Positions 55,418 through 64,000 of a stretch of DNA of 64,000 nt are shown one piece after another. Origin of the DNA: an uncultured Flavobacteriaceae bacterium (GTDB taxonomy: Bacteria; Bacteroidota; Bacteroidia; Flavobacteriales; Flavobacteriaceae); the NCBI GenBank assembly GCA_947494695.1, contig CANLWB010000009.1, positions 186,001 through 250,000 of the forward strand, given 5' to 3'. The translations under genes were made by a program, and so were the position numbers. The notes under the pieces are model-generated. The model saw only the letters and a list, made by a program, of their open reading frames with translations. It did not search any database and was not told where the DNA came from. Every line of letters begins with the position of its first letter. The first letter of the stretch is position 1.

Positions 55418-56185
55418 ATGGGAATATTAACTTTAGATCACGCCTATACGATTAGCCTTTCTATTTTAATTATTTCTACCGTCGTATCCAGATTAGAACT
55501 CTTAATTATATCGTCTCTCTATGTAGACTTTGCGTTTTCGGGAAGACATACAAAATATAAAGAATTGGAATGGAAACTGCTTAACTATGTCATTATGGTA
55601 TGTTCCTTTTTTTCAGGAATTTCATTCATGTGCAAAGCAAGTATGTTTTTCAAATTCTTTTTTTATATCGCTGCTATAGGTGTTATTTATCTATATTCCG
55701 TAAAGAAAACAACAAAAGACAGTTCGGATCAAATTCGCGTTTTAGCTTACTTCTCTTTTATCCTTTGTATGGTATTGGATAATGAAACCGGAAAAATAAT
55801 AACCATTGGTTCCCTGGGGGTTCAATCATTAATTTCATACACCACATCTGGGCTTTCAAAAGCATTTTCTAAAAACTGGAAAAGTGAGAATATTTTAACT
55901 AACATTCTAAGTACCTATTCTTATGGGATATCCAGAACTACTATTTTCTTAAAAAAATCCCCTTCCTTTGAAAAGTTTTTATCGCGTTTAACAGTAGCTA
56001 CTCTGCTGGCCATACCAGTATGCTTTTTTATCCCTTACCAGTACCCTTTAATTGTTACCCTGCTGGGGATACTCATATTTCATTTTTTCACAGCCATATT
56101 ACTAGGCTTAAACGACTTTCTGTTCACCTTCTCTCTAACATATCCCGGAATACTAATATTGCATGCTTTTATATTTAAGTATTGA
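55418..56185 (+). CDS. HTTM-like multipass membrane protein
   Basis: The 255-residue protein has about seven helices and no signal peptide. The ISYTTSGLSKAFSKNWKSENIL segment and the later LIFHFFTAILLGLNDFLFTFSLTYP segment resemble the conserved lines of HTTM-domain proteins (vitamin-K-dependent carboxylase-like, SdpB type). The match is by eye and weak. It follows the kinase/regulator pair after 338 bases. Confidence 0.5.
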   Translation: MGILTLDHAYTISLSILIISTVVSRLELLIISSLYVDFAFSGRHTKYKELEWKLLNYVIMVCSFFSGISFMCKASMFFKFFFYIAAIGVIYLYSVKKTTKDSSDQIRVLAYFSFILCMVLDNETGKIITIGSLGVQSLISYTTSGLSKAFSKNWKSENILTNILSTYSYGISRTTIFLKKSPSFEKFLSRLTVATLLAIPVCFFIPYQYPLIVTLLGILIFHFFTAILLGLNDFLFTFSLTYPGILILHAFIFKY

Positions 56186-56439
56186 CCTCTTGTAAACACA
56201 TGTACTAACACCTCTATTCTTAAAATAAGAACCACCATTTAAACATCATCCGACCTGTTATAGCCTCGCTTAACACTATTTAAGGATCATGAGTAAAAGT
56301 TGTGCTTAACGCTTCGCAAAGTCTTCCAACTTTGCGGAACATGAACCAACTAGGCATCTAAAATTAGAAAGATGTTTACACGGGATACGAAGTCACGAAA
56401 AAACGCATTCTATTGATGTATGGATAGATTGGATTGATT
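56186..56439. other. Gap with IS-end match and small hairpin
   Basis: A 25-base stretch at 56284-56308 matches the end next to the transposase relic at 12990-13014 (23 of 25 by eye). A hairpin cgcaaagtcttccaactttg with cg follows at 56315-56336. No gene. Confidence 0.55.
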
Positions 56440-56712
56440 GGTGGATAGTATCTTAATTGTCATTGTTTTTTCAAAAGGCCAATCTAGTGCTATAGCTTAT
56501 AAAACATCCTCTTTTGTAGTAAAACGAATATCCTTACTGCTCCATTCTTTCGAGGATTCTGTATCAAACCCAGTTTTTATTTGTGTAGGACCTTCTCCAT
56601 ACGTAATCCAGGGTCTTGTACCATATATAGCTTCTCCGTTTAAATTCTGCTGTACCAAATACTTTTTTACCCTTAAATTCTTCTAAGTTTTTAAAATTCA
56701 CCCAACTCTTTT
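56440..56712 (-). pseudogene. C-terminal remnant of a GH29 alpha-L-fucosidase
   Basis: Read leftward the frame gives NGEAIYGTRPWITYGEGPT, QIKTGFDTESSKEWSSKDIR and FTTKEDVL, then a TAA where a Tyr codon would be expected, then AIALDWPFEKTMTI. These are typical closing segments of GH29 alpha-L-fucosidases. A frameshift separates an upstream piece (NFKNLEEFKGKKVFGTAEF). The gene is decayed by truncation, frameshift and stop. The rightward ORF at 56438-56686 is its antisense. Confidence 0.8.
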
Positions 56713-56839
56713 TGGGTGGGTTTATAATCCGTTTTGGATAGAATTTAGCCTAAACACAAATATTAGAATTTAAGGCGTATCCTATGGGTAGAAATGTCTC
56801 TTTATAGTTAATATTTAGTTCAGAAGGAAACGCACATCT
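56713..56839. other. Short gap
   Basis: There is no feature here apart from an inverted bit cccaactctttttgggtggg at about 56701. Confidence 0.3.
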
Positions 56840-58390
56840 TTACTTCTTTTTTATATCCTTTATCCATTTAGGGAGGTTTCCAAGTCTTAATTTTAACTGT
56901 GCTTCAAATAAAGATTCAGGGTTAACAGGTGTTCCTAAACTTTCTAAAATTTGAACCTCATCTTTTTTAAATGTTGTTCCCGCTCCATGAAATCCAACAA
57001 TAATGGGAGGCGAAATTCGCCAGAACCAAGTATCGGTAGCCACAAATCGGAAGTTTTCTTCCGGTTCATCAATTTCCTTAAAATTCCAGAGCACCAGATA
57101 TCTTCCATGATTAGGTAAATTAAATCGAGCCCCTCCAGCTCTACCTTGAAAAAACCCGCCTTCCACCTTATCGAAAAGCGTACATCGAGGTTGTGATGCA
57201 TGAGATTCGAACGAAGAATGAGCAGCATAATTAGAGCGCCATATAACGGTACCTGTAGCGTGACCATCCACTCCAAATGAATGATGCATTCCCGCTCTAT
57301 CTACACAATTCGCTATCAAAATACCTGTAGAGCGCGCTGCATGTATAGCACTATGCCCCAGGTTTCCGTCTATAGTATTGTTTAAAGCTGTAGAATAGGC
57401 CGATTGAGAAAAACTAACGGCACTGCTCACATTTCTGAATGTACAATTTTTAACCCACGAATTAACAACTTGGGACATCTTTAAAATACTCCACCCACCA
57501 TCATCTTGTGCAGACCTATGGTGAACAAACTTTTTTGTCCAATGTCCCTCGAATGTCAAATTTTCAAATCCTATATGATCTATATGGGAAAAACTATACA
57601 CTTCCCAATGATGTTTTGCTTTGATATCATAATGTATTGAAGCTACGGTCTCGATCGTATTCCCTGTAACAGATGCGACCTCGTGATATTCATTTACTTT
57701 GACGCCCTTCTCCAATATAGAAGTCCATGCCTTATCTGACTTCAGACCTCCTAAGTCGTAGTTCACCAGTTCCTTGCTATTGTTTAAAACTTTTAAGATA
57801 ATCCAATCTCCCTTTTTAATTTTAGACGCATCATCTACTTTTATTTTATGAGATTCTCTTTTTGAATCTGAAATAATCTTAGTTATAAAAGTCCCTCTTT
57901 TTAAACACATGGCCTGAATAGCCTGGGGGCATGTCCATAACTTTTTGGGATCGGTGGGCGGTAAATCCTTATCAAAAAATAAAGTAGTACTGTTTTTATC
58001 TTCTCCTCTAAACACAATATTAGATGATGTTATTTTAACAATGCTTTGATCATCATTATTAGTATTGATATAATATTTCCCTTTTGGGAAATAGATCACG
58101 CCACTTCCATGCTTTGATGCTGCTTTAATCGCTTCTTTAATGGCGTTCTTATCGGAAATTTCATCATTAGGGTTAGCCCCGTACTTCGTAACATCAAATA
58201 TTTTATAATCTGTATGAGGAATTTCAACTTCACTAAATTTATAACCAGCATAAGAGAAATCGGGTAATATGGGTTCCAAATTAGCCGTTTTTGCTTGTTC
58301 AAAGTTTTCCCAAAGGGTGGTTTCTTGTGCTCTAGAACTCCAAACGGAACATGAAATAACCACAACCATTATAAATAACTTTGAAAACAT
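56840..58390 (-). CDS. DUF4955/pectate-lyase-3-like beta-helix protein
   Basis: The 516-residue protein has a signal peptide (LFIMVVVISCSVWSSRAQ) and a right-handed beta-helix opening FDVTKYGANPNDEISDKNAIKEAIKAASKHGSGVIYFPKGKYYI, the pectate_lyase_3 line. Helix turns such as FENLTFEG, CTFRNVSSAVSFSQSAYSTALNNTIDGN and FGVDGHATGTVIWRSN follow. The end resembles DUF4955 proteins. It is probably a periplasmic or surface polysaccharide lyase or hydrolase that supplies the unsaturated oligosaccharides for GH88, but I cannot name the glycan. Confidence 0.8.
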   Translation of the reverse strand: MFSKLFIMVVVISCSVWSSRAQETTLWENFEQAKTANLEPILPDFSYAGYKFSEVEIPHTDYKIFDVTKYGANPNDEISDKNAIKEAIKAASKHGSGVIYFPKGKYYINTNNDDQSIVKITSSNIVFRGEDKNSTTLFFDKDLPPTDPKKLWTCPQAIQAMCLKRGTFITKIISDSKRESHKIKVDDASKIKKGDWIILKVLNNSKELVNYDLGGLKSDKAWTSILEKGVKVNEYHEVASVTGNTIETVASIHYDIKAKHHWEVYSFSHIDHIGFENLTFEGHWTKKFVHHRSAQDDGGWSILKMSQVVNSWVKNCTFRNVSSAVSFSQSAYSTALNNTIDGNLGHSAIHAARSTGILIANCVDRAGMHHSFGVDGHATGTVIWRSNYAAHSSFESHASQPRCTLFDKVEGGFFQGRAGGARFNLPNHGRYLVLWNFKEIDEPEENFRFVATDTWFWRISPPIIVGFHGAGTTFKKDEVQILESLGTPVNPESLFEAQLKLRLGNLPKWIKDIKKK

Positions 58391-58756
58391 ACTTATGTAT
58401 TAAAGGTGACAAAATATACTTTATACAAAGTTGGTATGATTACCAACTAAAAAAGGGTGCGTCCAAAATTCCCCACCCTTTTATTAACTAAACCAAACTC
58501 AAAAATATTTTAAACTTTTGAATTCTGTAAATCAACTTCCGTTAACTTAACAACAACTTACAAATTAAACTAAGCTTAAATACGGCTTACGCTCAAACCA
58601 TATTACCTTAGCAGGTATAAAATTACTTTTAATTTCATACTCAAAGGGAGTAAATGCGTTCATTTAATAAGGACTAATAAGTCAAAAACGATCTTATGCT
58701 TAAAATAAGCCGCCTCATGTTAGCTTATTATGATCTATATTTAATATCCCCCAATA
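58391..58756. other. Gap holding a terminator
   Basis: The 366 bases upstream of the beta-helix gene contain the terminator at 58449-58482 and otherwise AT-rich sequence without a gene. Confidence 0.4.
58449..58482. terminator. Terminator downstream of the exporter operon
   Basis: The sequence aaaaaagggtg, twelve bases, then caccctttt forms a stem flanked by A and T runs. It lies downstream of the leftward TolC gene. Confidence 0.7.
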
Positions 58757-60166
58757 TTAGTTCACATAATCCAATGGATTTGTTCCCACAGTATTGAAAA
58801 ATCGCATACCAGACTCCAAACGCTTTATGATAATATTATTCTCTTTTAATTGAGCATTTATAAGGCTTCGTTCACGAGAATTGATAAGAAATAGTGAGCT
58901 TTCACCTAAAGAGAACTTACGCTCTTCCCCTTGTAGTAGTATTTTATAGTTTGCAACCACACGAGTTGCCAATTGCTCTTGCTTTTCTAATGATTTAATT
59001 TCACTACTAATCGCGCTAACTTTGTTTCTTATGGTAAGCGCTTGAGAGGTTCTTTCATAATCAATATCTTGTAATTTTAGCCTGGCTAGCTTTAAATCTC
59101 CGCGCTCTTTACGCAGAAAAACTGGAATACTAAAATTCACAAATGCTTTGTAATTTGCAGTGTTAAAACTTTGAAACGGTTCATAATCTTCAGATAAAAA
59201 ATTATATTGTAAATCAAGCTTAGGCAATAATTTATTCATTTTTAAATTTCTATCAACTTTTAGCGCAGCCATCTTGTTATCTAATGATCTTAATTTTGGA
59301 TGGTTGCCTAACTCCAGGGAATCCGTTAAACGTTGTTTCATCATTAGCGCCATGTCCAAATCGTCTACAGATGGTTTAGAAGGAAAAACGGTATCTTCAA
59401 TCTCCAGTGGAATGTTTTGTACCCATAAATAATTACTTGCTTTTAAAGCTGCTTTTATTCGTTTAAGCTTGGCAGCTTCAAAACTTAATTGTCTATTTTG
59501 AAACGTAATTTTAGCTTCCGTTGAATCGATTGCCGCTTTATCACCTGTTTCTACACCACGCTTTACCGCTAGAAAACGCGTATTTGCATTGGTTAAGAAA
59601 CTCTCAAAAATGTGTTCTTCATTTGCTGCTTCCAACCATTCTAAATAGGCCTTTCCTGCTTCGAACAACACTTGATTAACTAATAAATCTCTATCTGCTT
59701 TCGATTGCTCTCTAAAGAATTTTGCTTTTCTAAGTGATGCCATTCTTTCATTAATTAAAAGCCCTTGTGCTAGAGACAGAGATACACCAGCACTGTATAA
59801 TCCATCATCTGGCACCGTTAGATTCGGATTTAAAAAAGCTCCGGAGTTTTGCTCAAAACTGGCTTTAAATTCTACGCCGTACCATGTTGGAATCTTGAAT
59901 GTGGTATTTAACTCGTCATAATATTCGGTGTTCTTAAACTTCTTCCGGTTGAAATCGACTTCAATTTTCGGATCAAACCCGCCTCTTGCTTTTAAAAGAT
60001 TGGCTTCTCCTATATTTAAGATTAAATTCGCCTGCTTAACTAAAGGATGATGCTGTTTCACATACCCCATATACTCATGGAAAGACAGTGAATCCTTAAC
60101 CACAGACTGGCCCAACACCGAAATACTAAAAAGTAATATATAACAGTTAAAAAATAACTTCATCAT
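58757..60166 (-). CDS. TolC family outer-membrane channel
   Basis: The 469-residue protein has a signal peptide (LFFNCYILLFSISVLGQ) and TolC-type coiled-coil segments (FHEYMGYVKQHHPLVKQANLILNIGEANLLKARGGFDPKIEVDF; EERKFSLGESSLFLINSRERSLINAQLKE). It provides the outer-membrane duct for the ABC/HlyD exporter of the same operon, from which it is separated by a single base. Confidence 0.92.
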   Translation of the reverse strand: MMKLFFNCYILLFSISVLGQSVVKDSLSFHEYMGYVKQHHPLVKQANLILNIGEANLLKARGGFDPKIEVDFNRKKFKNTEYYDELNTTFKIPTWYGVEFKASFEQNSGAFLNPNLTVPDDGLYSAGVSLSLAQGLLINERMASLRKAKFFREQSKADRDLLVNQVLFEAGKAYLEWLEAANEEHIFESFLTNANTRFLAVKRGVETGDKAAIDSTEAKITFQNRQLSFEAAKLKRIKAALKASNYLWVQNIPLEIEDTVFPSKPSVDDLDMALMMKQRLTDSLELGNHPKLRSLDNKMAALKVDRNLKMNKLLPKLDLQYNFLSEDYEPFQSFNTANYKAFVNFSIPVFLRKERGDLKLARLKLQDIDYERTSQALTIRNKVSAISSEIKSLEKQEQLATRVVANYKILLQGEERKFSLGESSLFLINSRERSLINAQLKENNIIIKRLESGMRFFNTVGTNPLDYVN

Positions 60167-60167
60167 C

Positions 60168-61526
60168 TTATTTTTTTACGATTTTACCCTTGTCTTTACG
60201 TATTGCCGGTTTATAATAGTTAGGAGGAAAACCATTTAACTTCCGCCATACCTCAAACCAAATGGGTACGTCCTCAAGAAGTGCCATGGTATAGGCCCCA
60301 GAGCCAACCCGTATATTTGGAGGCCATATGTGACCGTTCTTATCGGGTGCAATAAGCACTCGAAACTTCCCATTATCACTAATAAAAGTTTCAATCGCAA
60401 CCACTTTACCCCCAAAGGTTCCAAATGATGCATTTGGCCATCCACTAAAGAAAATTGCCGGCCATCCATCAAACTGAATTCTTACTTTCTCCCCAGTGTG
60501 TATTAATGGTAAGTCTATAGGTTCTACGAAGGTTTCTACCGCTAAATCATAATTCGCAGGCATAATACCCACCAGGGCTTCCCCTTCTTTAAATGTTTCT
60601 CCGATCCCTGCACGAACGGCCTTATTTATATAACCATCCTGAGGTGCTGTGATGTAATAAAGTGCGTTTCTAAGTTCGTAATTCGACGTTTGGTTTTCTA
60701 GCTTTGATGTTTCTGCTTCGGCCTCAAATTGATTAGACCGTGCGGTAAATTTATTACTTTGTGTTTTAGCAAGTTTATTGGCATATTCAGCCGTAATTCT
60801 ATTCATTTCCAACCTGGAATTTATCACATCATTTTTGCTTGACAACAATTTGTTTTCCTGAGAAATCAACTTGGCCTGCGATTCCTGCATTTTTAAACGT
60901 TTAGCTTCAACAGCCGTCATGGGCTTTAACCCCTCTTTTTGGAGGGTTATAACACGTTCTAATTGCGTATTGGCTATTTTGTAATTTGTCTTAGCCGCCT
61001 CTAGGTCTATGCTATCGCTTTTTACTTTAAAAAAGGCTTGCTTCAACTTGTTTTCAGCCTGAGAAAGCTTTAACCGTCTTTCGCTAGAAATAGCATGTAT
61101 TTGATTCTCTAAAGCTTTTATTTTTTCTTTATAGGATAACACCGAATTACTTTTCGCATCTCTTTGAATTTTTGTTCGTTCTACGAGTTTCGGATCTTGA
61201 TACTCCGTCTTAATTTCCGAAATACGAAGTATCGTATCCCCCTTATTTACAATGTCTCCTTCCTTAATGTACCATTCCTCTATCCTTCCAGGTATTGGAG
61301 ATTGTATCGTTTGAGGTCGTTGCCCAGGTGTTAAGGTTGTTACATAGCCGTCTGCGGTTACATTTTGTGTCCAGGGTAAAAACAAGATAATGAGCCCTAC
61401 AATAGAAAACACTCCTAAAAACCTGTTAAACAACTTATAATGTTTTCTTTGAAATATCTTATCATGAGATCTATACCCCTTTAGTGTGACTTTTTTACTT
61501 AGTTGATTGTGAGATATATTGAGCAT
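60168..61526 (-). CDS. HlyD family membrane-fusion protein
   Basis: The 452-residue protein has one N-terminal helix (FLGVFSIVGLIILFLPW), a barrel-sandwich (IPGRIEEWYIKEGDIVNKGDTILRISEI), a long coiled coil at about 130-280 and the closing beta-barrel (YITAPQDGYINKAVRAGIGETFKEGEALVGIMP). It bridges the inner-membrane ABC transporter to TolC. It lies two bases from the ABC gene. Confidence 0.93.
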   Translation of the reverse strand: MLNISHNQLSKKVTLKGYRSHDKIFQRKHYKLFNRFLGVFSIVGLIILFLPWTQNVTADGYVTTLTPGQRPQTIQSPIPGRIEEWYIKEGDIVNKGDTILRISEIKTEYQDPKLVERTKIQRDAKSNSVLSYKEKIKALENQIHAISSERRLKLSQAENKLKQAFFKVKSDSIDLEAAKTNYKIANTQLERVITLQKEGLKPMTAVEAKRLKMQESQAKLISQENKLLSSKNDVINSRLEMNRITAEYANKLAKTQSNKFTARSNQFEAEAETSKLENQTSNYELRNALYYITAPQDGYINKAVRAGIGETFKEGEALVGIMPANYDLAVETFVEPIDLPLIHTGEKVRIQFDGWPAIFFSGWPNASFGTFGGKVVAIETFISDNGKFRVLIAPDKNGHIWPPNIRVGSGAYTMALLEDVPIWFEVWRKLNGFPPNYYKPAIRKDKGKIVKK

Positions 61527-61528
61527 GA

Positions 61529-63196
61529 TTAGTCGTTTTTGTTAATTAGTGCACCTTTTTTTAATGTAATCGTTCTATTGCACTTATCACTCCACACCTG
61601 GTTTCTACTGGAAATAATAAGTGCCCAGTCTCGCTCTGGAGAAAGTAAGTAATCCACAATGCGATTCACCTCTTCTTCTTCAAAATGTTCTAAAGGATCT
61701 TTAAGTACTAACAATTTGGGGTTATGAATAATAGCTCGCGCCAACACAATACGTTTTGAAACGGTATATGGAATTCGCTGTCCTTCCGGATAAATCATAG
61801 ACATCAAGCCATTTGGTTGCTTTTTAATAAAATCTAACAAGCCTACTGCCTTTAAAACTTCATGTAATCGTTCTTGTGTATAACTATTGCCTTTGAACGT
61901 AATATTTTCAAGAATAGTACCCTCAAAAGGCGTTTGTTCTGGTAATACCTGACCAATGTTAGCTCTATAAAGACTTGGCCACACTGCTTTTAAGGACACA
62001 TCGTTAACGTATATAGCTCCTCCTTCCGGCTCGATTAAACCCGAAATTATTTTAAGTAAAGTCGTTTTACCGGACCCCGCTGCTCCACTCAAGTGAATTC
62101 TATCTTTAGATGATATCGAAAAATTGATTCTTTTAAGAATCTTCTCTCCTTCTTGAGTATTATATGTGATGTCATCTAATTCCAGAGTAATACCCTTCTT
62201 TCTTTCAAAAGGATCTATCCCCTCCTGCTTTTCTAATTCTTTATCTACAATTTGGCCTATTTTCTCTAAAGACGTCAGTACATCATAAAAAGACTCTAAG
62301 CCGGTGATTACCTTTTCTACCGAGCTTATTAAAAGTAGGATAATGATTTCTGCGGCCACAAATTGGCCAATATTCATCTGCTGATTGAGGACAAGCATCC
62401 CCCCTATTAATAATAATCCGGCGGTTACGAGTACTTTAAAACCAATCATTTGAATGAATTGGGTTAACAAAATTTTAAAATGACTTTCCCGGGCCGAAAG
62501 ATAATCTGCGGTTAACACATCATTTCTATCCATCGCCAATTGACTCTTTCCTGATAACTTAAAGCTGATTAAGGATCTGGCAATCTCCTGTATCCAGTGT
62601 GCAACTCTATATTTATTTTTAGATTCTTTAAGGCTTGTTTCAAGTCCTTTTTGAGCTGTGGATTTAAACAAGATGTAAACCAGAACAATAAGTAAAATAC
62701 CATAAATAATAAAGAAGGGGTGATACAGCGATAATAACAACAGCCCCAATATTATTTGTAACAATGCTGCTGGAAAGTCAATTAAAATTTTGGACAATCC
62801 TTTTTGCACTGTTAAGGTATCGAAGAATCGATTAGCCAGTTCTGGTGGGTAAAAATCTCTTAATTCGCTCATTTTAATCTTTGGGAACCTATAGGCAAAC
62901 TCAAAAGAAGACCTGGTAAAAATCTTTTGCTGAATGTTCTCTAAGATTCGAATTTGCATGAGTTGTAACACGCCTTGGAATGCCACACCAAGGGTTACCA
63001 AAATTACAAGTATCACCCAAGAGGTGGACACTTGGGCACTTTGAATAAAATTGATTATTGCTTGAATCCCCAAGGGCAATGACAAGGCAACAATACCAGC
63101 AAAAATGGCATAGTAAAAGATTTGTCTAATATCCTTTTTATCAAGCTGTAATAGCCCTACAAACCTCCTCCAGGGTGTTAATTTTTCTTCTTTCAT
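61529..63196 (-). CDS. ABC exporter of type I secretion type, peptidase-less, with degenerate NBD
   Basis: The 555-residue half-transporter has six membrane helices (about 25-300) and a C-terminal NBD. Walker A is intact (GAAGSGKTTLL, near 372). The signature at about 478 reads RIPYTVSKRI instead of LSGGQ. Walker B ends LLVLKDP instead of LLILDEP. The H-loop is IISSRN with Ser for His. The N-terminal C39 peptidase domain is absent. The exporter may secrete an unprocessed protein or peptide; its ATPase function is uncertain. Confidence 0.9.
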   Translation of the reverse strand: MKEEKLTPWRRFVGLLQLDKKDIRQIFYYAIFAGIVALSLPLGIQAIINFIQSAQVSTSWVILVILVTLGVAFQGVLQLMQIRILENIQQKIFTRSSFEFAYRFPKIKMSELRDFYPPELANRFFDTLTVQKGLSKILIDFPAALLQIILGLLLLSLYHPFFIIYGILLIVLVYILFKSTAQKGLETSLKESKNKYRVAHWIQEIARSLISFKLSGKSQLAMDRNDVLTADYLSARESHFKILLTQFIQMIGFKVLVTAGLLLIGGMLVLNQQMNIGQFVAAEIIILLLISSVEKVITGLESFYDVLTSLEKIGQIVDKELEKQEGIDPFERKKGITLELDDITYNTQEGEKILKRINFSISSKDRIHLSGAAGSGKTTLLKIISGLIEPEGGAIYVNDVSLKAVWPSLYRANIGQVLPEQTPFEGTILENITFKGNSYTQERLHEVLKAVGLLDFIKKQPNGLMSMIYPEGQRIPYTVSKRIVLARAIIHNPKLLVLKDPLEHFEEEEVNRIVDYLLSPERDWALIISSRNQVWSDKCNRTITLKKGALINKND

Positions 63197-63409
63197 ATGA
63201 ATTATGCACTCAAACCAGCGCTTAATATTGTTTTATTGAATAAATGTTGACGTAGTTGGGGACAGCCTTCAAAATTTTTAGAAACTGAGACCGTAAGCGC
63301 GTTTATCTGAAAAAGGGAAGCTACACATAGATGTATAACGACTTATAAAATTTAGCAGATCATATCAAGTTTACAGTAGGTTCAAGGCATAGTCCTTTGG
63401 TAAAGAAAT

Positions 63410-63733
63410 TTAACTCCGTTCGGGTGGCGGGTTTAAAATATCGAAGCTAAGTTGAGTCTCAGCAGATTCTGTATAATACGTAAAATTCTCTTTAAGACTG
63501 TAAAGCAAAACATCATACACTTCAGGTATATGAAATTTTTTATATTCTTCTTTTGATTCCTCATTAGAATCTTCACCTTGAGTGTCGCTTTCGGAGTCCC
63601 ATTCTGAAGAAACGATCTCAGTTTTCAACTCAATGAAATAATTTTGAATAGATACCTGTCCAATGAAATAAGATGACATTATCACAGCGACAAACAGGTT
63701 TATCAGTTTATGTATTTGAGATTTGGGAATCAT
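63410..63733 (-). CDS. Hypothetical small membrane protein
   Basis: The 107-residue protein has one N-terminal helix (LINLFVAVIMSSYFIGQ), a highly acidic middle (SEWDSESDTQGEDSNEESKEE) and ends NPPPERS. I recognise no family. Its ATG overlaps the TGA of the preceding leftward gene, and it precedes the ABC exporter genes. It could be part of the exporter or a secreted substrate; nothing decides this. Confidence 0.65.
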   Translation of the reverse strand: MIPKSQIHKLINLFVAVIMSSYFIGQVSIQNYFIELKTEIVSSEWDSESDTQGEDSNEESKEEYKKFHIPEVYDVLLYSLKENFTYYTESAETQLSFDILNPPPERS

Positions 63734-64000
63734 GATATACCTAATACTTTAAAAACTAAGTTTGTATAAAACCTTACAATATTATTTTTTCCTTGTTCAA
63801 AATCTGTTAACGATGGTAGGTGCTGCGAAAAGTAACGTTGTTGATGTGCTCCTTCGATCACAGTCGAAACTAACATATGAGGAAACTCAAACTGCGGATT
63901 ACACTCTAAAGCAAGATCACTTATGTGCTGTACAACGCGTTTATAAGATTTAAAAAAGCCTTTTTCATTTTCAGCATCAACAGACTTGGTGTGATAGCCT
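63730..64000 (-). CDS. C-terminal part of an unidentified protein, cut by window edge
   Basis: Reading leftward from the right edge in the second frame gives YHTKSVDAENEKGFFKSYKR, then LECNPQFEFPHMLVSTVIEG, then FYTNLVFKVLGIS and a TGA that overlaps the next gene's ATG (ATGA). The helical character could fit the end of a TetR-type regulator, but that is a guess. It would be the first gene of the exporter operon visible here. It is absent from the ORF track. Confidence 0.6.
   Translation of the reverse strand, partial: GYHTKSVDAENEKGFFKSYKRVVQHISDLALECNPQFEFPHMLVSTVIEGAHQQRYFSQHLPSLTDFEQGKNNIVRFYTNLVFKVLGIS

Noticed and set aside
56438-56686. 82-residue rightward ORF
   Set aside because: Starts at TTG and is the antisense of the GH29 remnant.
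56944-57276. 110-residue leftward ORF
   Set aside because: Out-of-frame shadow inside the beta-helix gene.
63762-63953. 63-residue rightward ORF at the right edge
   Set aside because: Antisense to a longer leftward open frame that couples to the next gene through ATGA.

Overview
The window is a low-GC chromosomal segment of a member of the Flavobacteriaceae, probably marine. Supporting signs are Bacteroidota-type promoters (TAnnTTTG -7 boxes), a SusC/SusD pair with a hybrid two-component regulator (HTCS), a class II HMG-CoA reductase next to a GYDIA-type GHMP kinase, a HYC_CC_PP protein, and families typical of this clade (DUF4382, DUF2652, DUF3347).

Region 1 (1-12.9 kb) is mostly housekeeping. 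It holds the N-terminal part of a dipeptidyl peptidase IV, then HMG-CoA reductase and a GHMP kinase of isoprenoid metabolism, then a long leftward gene block: coaX, an outer-membrane barrel, a TPR protein, lptC, a small membrane protein, a CNNM/HlyC-type protein and a SurA/PpiD-like isomerase. A tRNA-Phe follows. The two isoprenoid genes are separated by an unusual 1.1-kb array of inverted-repeat units, with a GIY-YIG nuclease gene enclosed between the same 24-bp inverted repeats.

Region 2 (13-21 kb) is accessory. It contains a transposase relic, two separate overlapping TetR-TetR gene pairs with START/SRPBCC, DUF2652 and SnoaL-like neighbours, a DUF4382 lipoprotein, a metallo-beta-lactamase-fold lipoprotein and a frameshifted gene.

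Region 3 (21.3-31.1 kb) is a copper/heavy-metal efflux operon: HYC_CC_PP, CusA-like RND pump, TolC, an HMA-AraC fusion regulator, HMA-MauE, HMA-CDF, a CusB-like adaptor with metal-binding and DUF3347 domains, and an HMA lipoprotein. A tRNA-3'-end-like relic lies just upstream. Regions 2 and 3 lie between two copies of a 186-bp terminator-bearing direct repeat (17.4 and 33.9 kb).

Region 4 (31-36.6 kb) has a hypothetical membrane protein, DUF4180, an M1 peptidase, a decayed stretch and a lipoprotein.

Region 5 (37-58.4 kb) is a polysaccharide-utilisation locus: SusC, SusD, HTCS, GH88 unsaturated glucuronyl hydrolase, and a DctP-DctQ-DctM TRAP transporter for an acidic product. A DUF4955/beta-helix protein lies on the opposite strand, next to a decayed GH29 fucosidase fragment. 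Inserted here is a tandem duplication (end of dctM, an unknown 161-residue protein, start of a histidine kinase gene), followed by the intact kinase, a LytTR response regulator and an HTTM-like membrane protein.

Region 6 (58.7-64 kb) is a leftward operon: an unidentified partial gene, a small protein, a peptidase-less ABC exporter with a degenerate ATPase, an HlyD adaptor and a TolC channel.

The strongest candidates for something undescribed are the GIY-YIG/inverted-repeat element with its tandem non-autonomous copies, the paired overlapping TetR genes, and the duplicated 161-residue unknown family beside a kinase/LytTR pair. All calls come from reading the sequence; no searches were run.
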